In this document: positions 25,958-32,100 of the stretch, one piece after another
How the letters are laid out: each line of letters begins with the position of its first letter
How positions within the stretch are numbered: the stretch's first letter is position 1
Assembly: GCA_016212695.1 (NCBI GenBank)
Contig: JACREX010000253.1
Span: 1-32,100 of the forward strand
Length of the DNA: 32,100 nucleotides
Reading direction: 5' to 3'
Origin: Bacteroidia bacterium
GTDB taxonomy: Bacteria; Bacteroidota; Bacteroidia; Bacteroidales; GWF2-35-48
Notes under the pieces: model-generated
Seen by the model: only the letters and a program-made list of their open reading frames with translations
What the model was told of the DNA's origin: nothing
Databases searched by the model: none
Program-made: the position numbers and the translations under genes

Positions 25958-26100
25958 CGGGATAAAACCGTACATTTTATAAAGTCCCAAATTCCAAATC
26001 TCAAGCCCCAAATTCAAAGAGGGTTTGCAGCGCTGGTCTTGGTTCTTGAAACTTTGGGCTTGGGATTTGGGGCTTTGGATGAATGTAATAATTTATCCCG
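25958..26100. repeat. Large nested palindrome between the two fusion genes
   Basis: Outer arms cgggataaa (25958-25966) and tttatcccg (26092-26100) are perfect inverted repeats. Inner arms, ccaaattccaaatctcaagc and following bases (about 25987-26019) and ctttgggcttgggatttggg and following bases (26052-26078), are largely complementary. The unpaired centre is about 30 bases. It occupies most of the 235-base spacer. It is probably a non-autonomous repetitive element; it could also reduce read-through between the genes. Confidence 0.6.
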
Positions 26101-26183
26101 TGCAAAGTATAGAAGGTTGAAAAAGTTGAATGTCAAAAGGCGAATAACTAAAAGCTAATATCATAAAACATAAATCATAAAAA

Positions 26184-28046
26184 ATGTATCAGAATTATAT
26201 TTTTACCGGGTTCGGACATGCTGCCGGGAAATACATTATAACTAATGACGAACTTGAACTTGCTGCAAAAAATAATTATTTAAAAGGTTTCCGGGAAGAT
26301 AAAATAGTATCCGGTAAAAATTATAAAACTTTTTTGGAAAAGCACCCGGGAGTGAGCCCTTTTTCATATTTTGCAGAATACAAAATGGGATTTCGTTCAA
26401 GGCATCATGTATCTCCCTTTCCACCCGGTGAAAAGTATTTTCAGAACTATGAAACATCTCTTGATCTTGCAGTGAAATCCGTTGATAATGCACTTCAGGA
26501 TGCCGGTATTCATCCTGAAAAAATAGATGCCTGGTTTTTCAGTACGGTATCTTCACCGGAACAGGCCCCGGGATTAGCGGCTACAGCAAAGTGTTTCTTT
26601 ACTAAGTTTTCCAATCAGAACCCAACCATGACTATTGCTTCCGGATGTTCCGGTTTCATGCTGAACCTCGAGCGGGCTTTGAATTATATGATGTGTAATC
26701 CGGAAGTGAAAAATATTGTGATTGCACATTCGGAAACCATGTCAAGCTTTTTGTGGAACCTCACTCATTATGTGAATTTTGTTACATTTGGCGATGCCGC
26801 GGCTGCCATCGTTATAAGTAAAGCAGATGGCGAGCAACCTGAAGGTATTATTAAAATAAAAAATCTGCAGGATATTAAAATGATTGATTTTGTAGGGGTC
26901 GATAAAGAATGGAATTTATATATGGATGATGTTGTTATTAAAGAACGGGCTACAGCCAACATACCGCATGTCAGCAGGATTATCCTTGATGAAACAGGAT
27001 GGAAAGCAGACAATGTTGATATGGTGATACCGCATCAGACAGGCAATGCCATTTTACATGAATGCGCTGAAAAATTAAATATCCCGCTGCATAAACTCTA
27101 TCAGGATGTTCAATATGATTATGGAAATGTTTCCGGGGCAACGATACCACTTGGGTTCTCGCTTTTACAAAAAGCAAACAGGCTTAAACCGGGTATGAAA
27201 ATATTAGCTGCAACGGCCGGCGTCGGAGGAATTTATGGCGCATTTACCTATGTAATGCCGGGTAAAATTCAAAAAACCGGTTCATACGATATTAAAGAGG
27301 ATCTCAAAGGAAAAATTACATTGGTTACCGGATGTACAGGCGGTTTAGGGTTTGAAGTTAGTAAGGAACTTGCAAAGAGAGGTTGCGAACTGATTCTAAC
27401 ATATAATTCGAATAAAGAAAAAGCCGGAAAGCTTGAAGATGAATTAAAAAAATATGCTATCAATTATGAGTTTCTAAAAACTGATTTTGCTGTTGTTACG
27501 GAAGTTGATAACCTGATTTCATTTGTTACAAATAAATATGGCAGAATTGATTTTCTTGTTCATACTTCCGCTATTTCGGGGGGCCTGGTAAGGGCGACAG
27601 ATGTCTCTGATGCGAAATTAAAAGAGGTTTCTCAAATCAACCAATTTTCTCCGGTGGAAATCACAAAAAGATTAAAAAAGTTAATCTCGGATGTAATATT
27701 ATATGTAGGCTCTGTTGCTGAAGAAGCACAGTTTACAGGTTCATCACCCTATGTTCAGTCAAAGAAGGGATTGCATGGATTTGCAGCCAGTTTTGCATAT
27801 GAAGCCCGAAGTTCCGGTATTCGCAGCATTTATTATATGCCTGCCATAATATCCGGCGGCATGACCGGGGAATTGGAGGAGAAACATATTGCAGCGGCAA
27901 AAATGAGTATTAACCAGTATGATGATATTACTAAACAGGAGGTAGCTGAAAGAATAGTGAAGTCATTATATGTTCCAAAGGTACTCAAAGTCCGCGACTC
28001 CTATGAGGGCGCTTTGATTGTAAGAAAAGATGGTTATTTCCTGTAA
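26184..28046 (+). CDS. KAS III-like ketosynthase fused to SDR ketoreductase (paralog 2)
   Basis: This 620-aa protein has the same architecture as its neighbour and is alignable along its whole length (roughly half identical by eye), so the pair arose by an old tandem duplication. The catalytic sites are kept: Cys155 (ASGCSGF), His284 (IPHQTGN) and Asn314 (YGNVSGAT) in the ketosynthase; TGCTGGLG (382-389), Ser510, Tyr523 and Lys527 in the SDR. The region around the nucleophile differs (GCSG against ACVG in paralog 1), which suggests different acyl specificity or a hetero-oligomer. It starts at ATG 26184-26186. About 100 bases downstream begins the 2-oxoacid:ferredoxin oxidoreductase operon in the same direction. 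Confidence 0.88.
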   Translation: MYQNYIFTGFGHAAGKYIITNDELELAAKNNYLKGFREDKIVSGKNYKTFLEKHPGVSPFSYFAEYKMGFRSRHHVSPFPPGEKYFQNYETSLDLAVKSVDNALQDAGIHPEKIDAWFFSTVSSPEQAPGLAATAKCFFTKFSNQNPTMTIASGCSGFMLNLERALNYMMCNPEVKNIVIAHSETMSSFLWNLTHYVNFVTFGDAAAAIVISKADGEQPEGIIKIKNLQDIKMIDFVGVDKEWNLYMDDVVIKERATANIPHVSRIILDETGWKADNVDMVIPHQTGNAILHECAEKLNIPLHKLYQDVQYDYGNVSGATIPLGFSLLQKANRLKPGMKILAATAGVGGIYGAFTYVMPGKIQKTGSYDIKEDLKGKITLVTGCTGGLGFEVSKELAKRGCELILTYNSNKEKAGKLEDELKKYAINYEFLKTDFAVVTEVDNLISFVTNKYGRIDFLVHTSAISGGLVRATDVSDAKLKEVSQINQFSPVEITKRLKKLISDVILYVGSVAEEAQFTGSSPYVQSKKGLHGFAASFAYEARSSGIRSIYYMPAIISGGMTGELEEKHIAAAKMSINQYDDITKQEVAERIVKSLYVPKVLKVRDSYEGALIVRKDGYFL

Positions 28047-28148
28047 AGTGTTTTTGTTTTAAAAGAGTTTTTTTTATGATAAAAATTCTATGAAATTTAA
28101 AAAAAATATATAAACTTTGGAAGTTTAAAAAATTAAAATCTTGATATA

Positions 28149-28373
28149 ATGGCGAAGGTAAAAGGAGCAATCGTTGTAAATATAGAAAAATGCAAAGGTT
28201 GTGAAGTGTGTATTCCGGCTTGTCTGCAGGATGTGATCGGTTTGACAAAAGAAGTTAACGGGAAAGGGTATCATTACACTTTTATGGATAAACCTGATGC
28301 CTGTACCGGTTGTATGAATTGTGCAATTGTTTGCCCAGACGGAGTAATTACTGTTTACAGGGTAAAAGAATAA
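28149..28373 (+). CDS. 2x[4Fe-4S] ferredoxin, delta subunit of 2-oxoacid:ferredoxin oxidoreductase
   Basis: The 74-aa protein has two full CxxCxxCxxxC motifs (Cys15/18/21/25 and Cys52/55/58/62). It should carry electrons from the thiamine-bound intermediate to free ferredoxin. As the first gene of a ferredoxin-alpha-beta-gamma series, it is the KorD/VorD-type subunit. It starts at ATG 28149. The upstream region is A/T-rich with no clear Shine-Dalgarno sequence. Confidence 0.93.
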   Translation: MAKVKGAIVVNIEKCKGCEVCIPACLQDVIGLTKEVNGKGYHYTFMDKPDACTGCMNCAIVCPDGVITVYRVKE

Positions 28374-28397
28374 AATTATAAATTCTAAAAATGAATA

Positions 28398-28495
28398 ACC
28401 ACAAAGTTACACAAAGGCAAACTGCATCACAAAGGACACAAAAAAAATTTATTATACTTTGTGCGCTTAGTGAAACCCTTTGCGACCTTCGTGGT
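28398..28495. repeat. Dispersed-type palindrome (accacaaag...ctttgcgaccttcgtggt)
   Basis: accacaaagttacacaaagg (28398-28417) pairs imperfectly with ccctttgcgaccttcgtggt (28476-28495). Internal cacaaagg/ctttgtg words extend the pairing. Similar accac-gaagg-cacaaag palindromes recur in many environmental bacterial genomes (recalled, not searched). It fills the spacer between the ferredoxin and alpha-subunit genes. Confidence 0.65.
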
Positions 28496-28527
28496 AAAAA
28501 AATTCTGAATTCTAAACTCTAAAGATA

Positions 28528-29607
28528 ATGAAAGAATATAAATTAATGAAGGGTAACGAAGCTATCGCGGAAGCTGCTATTCGTGCAGGCGCCGATGGTT
28601 ATTTCGGGTATCCTATTACACCCCAGTCTGAAGTATTGGAATACCTGATGGCTCAAAAGCCGCATGAAAGGACAGGAATGGTAGTGTTACAGGCAGAAAG
28701 TGAAATTGCTGCGATAAATATGGTTTATGGAGCTGCATGTACCGGGAAAAAAGTCATGACTTCATCATCAAGCCCGGGTATCAGCCTGAAGCAGGAAGGA
28801 ATTTCGTATATGGCTGGTTCAGAACTTCCATGTGTGATTTTGAATGTTATTCGCGGCGGACCCGGTTTAGGAACTATACAGCCGTCTCAGGGTGATTATT
28901 TTCAGGCGGTAAAAGGCGGCGGCCATGGCGACTATAAACTTTTTGTACTTGCACCTTCATCAGTGCAGGAAATGGCTGATTTTGCAAAATTAGGATTTGA
29001 ACTGGCTTTTAAATACAGAAATCCTGTATTGATACTGGCTGATGGTATCATAGGTCAAATGATGGAGAAAGTTCAATTTTTTGATCAGCAGCCCCGTATA
29101 ACAGATGAGGAAATTATAAAGAAGTATCCCTGGACTACCACAGGTAAAACTCCGAACAGAGAAAGAAATATTATAACCTCTCTTTATCTTGAAGCAATAG
29201 TGGAGGAACAACACAACCGGAAACTTCAGGAAAAATTTAAGAGAATGGAAGAAGATCTCATGTTTGAAAAAATTGAATGTGACGATGCTGATTATATCCT
29301 TATTGCTTACGGATCAGTTGCAAGAATATGCCAGAAATCTATGGAACTGGCGCGTGCAAACGGTATTAAAGCGGGTTTGTTAAGGCCAATCACATTATAT
29401 CCTTTCCCTTCAAAACAAATATCCGGGCTTGCTGGTAAGGTTAAAGGGATTTTGACTGTTGAAATGAATGCAGGCCAAATGGTTGAAGATGTTAAATTGG
29501 CTGTGATGGGAAAAACTCCTGTTGCTTTTCACGGAAGAATGGGAGGTATGATCCCTTCTCCCGAAGAAATTGTTAGCGCTTTAAAAAATAAATTAATAGG
29601 AGGATAA
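28528..29607 (+). CDS. vorB: 2-oxoacid:ferredoxin oxidoreductase, alpha subunit (VorB/KorA type)
   Basis: The 359-aa alpha subunit belongs to the enzyme that oxidatively decarboxylates a 2-oxoacid with CoA and ferredoxin, giving acyl-CoA and CO2. Visible features are MKGNEAIAEAAIRAGADGYF and GYPITPQSE (about 27-35), the GGPGLGTIQPSQGDY loop (about 110-124) typical of the VorB/KorA branch, and a C-terminal transketolase-like domain (YILIAYGSVAR, then VEMNAGQMVEDVK). It starts at ATG 28528. Its last codons overlap the Shine-Dalgarno of the beta gene. A choice between 2-oxoisovalerate and 2-oxoglutarate as substrate is not possible from sequence; the symbol follows the usual naming of this length class. 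Confidence 0.9.
   Translation: MKEYKLMKGNEAIAEAAIRAGADGYFGYPITPQSEVLEYLMAQKPHERTGMVVLQAESEIAAINMVYGAACTGKKVMTSSSSPGISLKQEGISYMAGSELPCVILNVIRGGPGLGTIQPSQGDYFQAVKGGGHGDYKLFVLAPSSVQEMADFAKLGFELAFKYRNPVLILADGIIGQMMEKVQFFDQQPRITDEEIIKKYPWTTTGKTPNRERNIITSLYLEAIVEEQHNRKLQEKFKRMEEDLMFEKIECDDADYILIAYGSVARICQKSMELARANGIKAGLLRPITLYPFPSKQISGLAGKVKGILTVEMNAGQMVEDVKLAVMGKTPVAFHGRMGGMIPSPEEIVSALKNKLIGG
29597..29604 (+). promoter_or_regulatory. Strong Shine-Dalgarno before the beta subunit
   Basis: taggagga (29597-29604) contains a full AGGAGG seven bases before ATG 29611 and lies inside the last codons of the alpha gene. Most other genes here lack such a site. It probably couples beta synthesis to alpha at high efficiency. 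Confidence 0.6.
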
Positions 29608-29610
29608 TCA

Positions 29611-30381
29611 ATGGACATAAAAGATATAATTCAGGAAAAAAATATAGTTTATAAAAGGACAGACCATTTAACTGATAAGGCTTTATCCTTTTGCCCCGGT
29701 TGCGGTCATGGAACAGTTCACAGGCTTTTGATGGAAGTGGTTGAAGAAATGAATATTCAGTCAAAGACTATTGGAATTGCACCGGTAGGATGTTCAGTTC
29801 TGGCTTATGAATTTATGAATGTTGATATGATTCAGGCTGCCCACGGACGCGCGCCGGCTTTGGCAACAGGTATTAAAAGACTAAACCCTGACAAATACGT
29901 ATTTACATACCAGGGCGATGGAGACCTTGCTGCAATCGGAACGGCTGAAACTATTCATGCAAGCAACAGGGGAGAAAAAATTACCATTATTTTTATTAAT
30001 AACGGCATCTATGGAATGACAGGAGGACAAATGGCGCCTACAACTCTTATCGGGATGAAAGCTTCGACCTGCCCTTACGGACGTGATGCTGAAAGAATGG
30101 GAAATCCTCTTAAAATTACAGAACTCGTAGCTCAACTTCCGGGAACTTATTTTGTTACGCGTCAGGCTGTACACACACCCAATCATGTCAGGAAAGCAAA
30201 AAAAGCGATTCGGTTTGCTATGGAGAATCAAAATAACGGTTTATGTTTTGTTGAAATTGTTTCCAACTGTCCTTCCGGATGGAAAATGACACCTAATCAG
30301 TCCAATACATGGATGGCTGAAAACATGTTCCCGTTTTATCCGCTTGGAGATATTAAAGTACCTGAAAAAAAAGTAGTATGA
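29611..30381 (+). CDS. 2-oxoacid:ferredoxin oxidoreductase, beta subunit (thiamine-PP binding)
   Basis: The 256-aa subunit binds thiamine diphosphate and the proximal 4Fe-4S cluster. CPGCGH (Cys28, Cys31) and APVGCSV (Cys61) supply cluster ligands. QGDGDLAAIG (101-110) and NNGIYGMTGGQ (130-140) form the Mg-thiamine diphosphate site. It lies three bases after the alpha gene with a strong Shine-Dalgarno, consistent with a 1:1 complex. Confidence 0.92.
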   Translation: MDIKDIIQEKNIVYKRTDHLTDKALSFCPGCGHGTVHRLLMEVVEEMNIQSKTIGIAPVGCSVLAYEFMNVDMIQAAHGRAPALATGIKRLNPDKYVFTYQGDGDLAAIGTAETIHASNRGEKITIIFINNGIYGMTGGQMAPTTLIGMKASTCPYGRDAERMGNPLKITELVAQLPGTYFVTRQAVHTPNHVRKAKKAIRFAMENQNNGLCFVEIVSNCPSGWKMTPNQSNTWMAENMFPFYPLGDIKVPEKKVV

Positions 30382-30388
30382 TGTATGT

Positions 30389-30530
30389 GTTTGAAGTTTG
30401 AGTCCACTCTGAAAAGTCCGATATTTTGGAATGATGGAAAAATGGAATATTAGGAAAGAACATTATTCCAACATTCCATTATTCCAATTTATAAAAAAAT
30501 TACTTTTCGGAGAAAGCTCAAGTTTGAAGT
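30389..30530. repeat. Nested palindrome between beta and gamma genes
   Basis: ctctgaaaagt (30407-30417) pairs with acttttcggag (30502-30512) at 10 of 11 positions. Inside it, the segments at 30426-30447 and 30466-30487 (ttggaatgatgg... against ...ccattattccaa) pair at most positions. A direct copy of gtttgaagttt appears at both edges (about 30389 and 30522). The element interrupts an otherwise compact operon. Confidence 0.55.
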
Positions 30531-30591
30531 TTAAATTCCAAATCATAAATTGTAATTCGTAATACTAATAATTCTAATCGTAAATAAAAAA

Positions 30592-31137
30592 ATGACAGAA
30601 GAAATTATCATTGCAGGATTTGGGGGACAAGGCGTTCTCTCAATGGGGAAAATTCTTGCGTATTCAGGGATTATGCAGGAACAGGAAGTGAGCTGGATGC
30701 CATCGTATGGACCTGAAATGCGGGGAGGAACTGCAAATGTAACTGTAATATTAAGTGATGAAAGAATCAGTTCGCCGATACTTTCAAAATTTGACACTGC
30801 TATAATTCTCAATCAACAGTCAATGGATAAATTTGAGAGTGCAGTAAAAGCCGGGGGTTTGCTCCTTTATGATCCGCACGGGATTACAAAACACCCTACG
30901 CGCAAAGATATTCAGATTTATAAAATTGATGCATCAGAAGAGGCAGCCAAGATGGGTAACACAAAAATTTTTAATATGATTGTTCTTGGCGCTTACCTGA
31001 AAGTTAAACCTATCGTAAAACTTGAAAATGTCATCAAGGGTCTTCAGAAATCATTGCCATCAAGACATCATCACCTGATTCCTGAAAATGAAACCGGAAT
31101 AAAAGTGGGTCTTGAAATGGCGGAAAAAATCAACTGA
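30592..31137 (+). CDS. 2-oxoacid:ferredoxin oxidoreductase, gamma subunit
   Basis: The 181-aa gamma subunit binds CoA in the 2-oxoacid:ferredoxin oxidoreductase complex. It begins with the family motif IIAGFGGQGVLSMGKIL (about 5-21), followed by WMPSYGPEMRGGTANVTVI (about 35-53). Length and order are normal. It starts at ATG 30592. It is separated from the beta gene by a 210-base palindromic spacer, which is unusually wide for this operon type. Confidence 0.92.
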   Translation: MTEEIIIAGFGGQGVLSMGKILAYSGIMQEQEVSWMPSYGPEMRGGTANVTVILSDERISSPILSKFDTAIILNQQSMDKFESAVKAGGLLLYDPHGITKHPTRKDIQIYKIDASEEAAKMGNTKIFNMIVLGAYLKVKPIVKLENVIKGLQKSLPSRHHHLIPENETGIKVGLEMAEKIN

Positions 31138-31463
31138 CTCTGATATTATACTGCAACCGGTTTGGTTTTGTACATTTTGCGGTTAACTTGCCTGCTTATG
31201 TTTTCCACTATACCTTATGTTTCGCTGCCAATAATGAAATAATAAATTAAATGTCAGCCGTTCCGGCTGTTTAGTCCACTGACAAGCTATAATCTATTCC
31301 TGTGTTGTCAAACATGTTTTTTGTTGAAAAATTATTCATAATATACGAGGCTTCATTTCTTTTTTCTGTAAATTTGTAATGTTTTATGTACCATTTTCTT
31401 TAGCACAGGTTTTCAAATCGTTATTCTGTAAACATTTTAGAAATAATTTAATACCGTAAACGT
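31138..31463. other. Gene-free spacer with terminator and possible -7 element
   Basis: This 326-base stretch between the gamma subunit and the secreted protein contains no coding frame I can support. It holds a short GC-rich hairpin (31255-31269) and a TAAATTTG (31369-31376) that fits the Bacteroidota -7 consensus without a clear -33 partner. The latter may be the promoter of the downstream gene. Confidence 0.5.
31255..31272 (+). terminator. Short hairpin terminator after the oxidoreductase operon
   Basis: cagccg (31255-31260) and cggctg (31264-31269) form a perfect GC-rich stem with a 3-base loop, followed by ttt. It is 118 bases after the gamma stop. The T-run is short, so termination strength is uncertain. 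Confidence 0.4.
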
Positions 31464-32100
31464 ATGAAATCAAAAAGCATGTTCTATGCGAGGAATAAAA
31501 GTATTCGCATAATTTTAAGCATCTTGTTTTTCTTTGTTTCTTTTACTGCTTTTTCACAAAGCGGTGAGAAATGGAGTGTTGGCTGCAATACAGTTTCAGG
31601 CAATGCAGCACTTGGGACAATAAACAATTTCCCGTTGATAATCAAAACAAATAACACTCAAAAGGCCGTGTTCACTCCATTTGGCTATTTCGGTCTTGGC
31701 ATTACTGCTCCAACCTGCATGCTTGATGTTGCCGGCGACGGAAAGATCGGTAATTTCAATGTGGTATCGAACCTTGTTGTAGGGAACATACTCACAGTAA
31801 AAAAAATAGTTTCGCCTACAGGAACGGTTGATTTCGACGCAAACAATATCACCACCACCACAGGAATCAGCGGAGCCAGCCTGAACATTACAGGAACCAT
31901 CACTGCAAATAATATTAATGCAGGGGCTTACACAAACCCTGCCTTTGCAGGTTCGGATAATGGTATTGTAACTTTTAACAATGATGGCTGTTTTCAGAAA
32001 CTGAATTTTAATAATAACCCCAATACTTACTTACGCGGCGATGGTTCTTTCGGAACAGTTTCAGGAGGCAACATTTATGGCGACACTATTTATGCCAAAG
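31464..32100 (+). CDS. Secreted protein with tail-fibre-like region (partial, runs off the window)
   Basis: An ATG at 31464 opens a frame of 212 codons that continues past the window end. Residues 1-32 form a signal peptide (basic start, hydrophobic SILFFFVSFTAFSQ, cleavage probably after the Gln or just before it). The mature part is rich in Asn, Thr, Gly and short beta-like stretches (LNITGTITANNINAGAYTNP) and contains YLRGDGSFGTVSG. Such segments are common in large Bacteroidota exported proteins that end in a tail-fibre or S74-type domain. It is probably an outer-membrane-exported surface protein. It has no visible link to the upstream metabolic operon. The C-terminus, which would decide secretion route and class, is not in the window. 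Confidence 0.75.
   Translation, partial: MKSKSMFYARNKSIRIILSILFFFVSFTAFSQSGEKWSVGCNTVSGNAALGTINNFPLIIKTNNTQKAVFTPFGYFGLGITAPTCMLDVAGDGKIGNFNVVSNLVVGNILTVKKIVSPTGTVDFDANNITTTTGISGASLNITGTITANNINAGAYTNPAFAGSDNGIVTFNNDGCFQKLNFNNNPNTYLRGDGSFGTVSGGNIYGDTIYAK

Noticed and set aside
24083-28046. OleA/OleD-type olefin biosynthesis
   Set aside because: The ketosynthase has the FabH-type Cys-His-Asn triad and the reductase is a short classical SDR, not the extended SDR of OleD. OleB and OleC are absent.

Overview
The window looks like a chromosomal segment of an anaerobic member of the Bacteroidota. Evidence: low GC; weak or absent Shine-Dalgarno sequences; three upstream regions carrying the Bacteroidota promoter pair (TTTG or TTG about 19 bases before TAnnTTTG); an exported protein with a typical Bacteroidota signal peptide; and many different palindromic repeats between genes. 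No RNA gene, transposase, integrase or CRISPR array was seen.

Layout. (1) 1-520 is gene-free and holds two tandem-repeat arrays (24-bp and 21-bp units). (2) 521-6107, all minus strand: thiolase, acetoacetyl-CoA-reductase-like SDR, MobA, a GNAT acetyltransferase, and a fused ADP-forming acyl-CoA synthetase. (3) 6246-15534, minus strand: a defence block. In transcription order it has an 1126-aa protein with a PLD-nuclease-like domain joined to a SNF2-type helicase, a 1299-aa Eco57I-type adenine methyltransferase, a RhuM-family protein, a broken copy of the methyltransferase C-terminal tail, and a BRO/DinD-like protein. (4) 15694-23848, minus strand: NrfD-like membrane subunit, four-cluster ferredoxin subunit, cytoplasmic DMSO-reductase-family molybdoenzyme, a xanthine-dehydrogenase-family enzyme with fused 2Fe-2S and Mo subunits, and its FAD subunit. 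(5) 24083-31137, plus strand: two tandem paralogs that each fuse a KAS III-like ketosynthase to an SDR ketoreductase, then a four-subunit 2-oxoacid:ferredoxin oxidoreductase (ferredoxin, alpha, beta, gamma). (6) 31464 to the window end: start of a secreted protein.

How it fits together (inference). The metabolic genes form one theme: CoA-thioester carbon chemistry (ketosynthase-ketoreductase fusions, SDR, thiolase), oxidative decarboxylation of a 2-oxoacid to acyl-CoA, ATP recovery by ADP-forming acyl-CoA synthetase, and two molybdoenzymes with MobA supplying cofactor. The defence block sits between two co-directional halves of this cluster and may have been inserted there.

Most interesting: a 77-bp dispersed-type palindrome that lies in frame inside the methyltransferase and is translated into about 26 extra residues; the defence cassette with its duplicated methyltransferase tail; and the tandem ketosynthase-ketoreductase fusions next to a 2-oxoacid:ferredoxin oxidoreductase.
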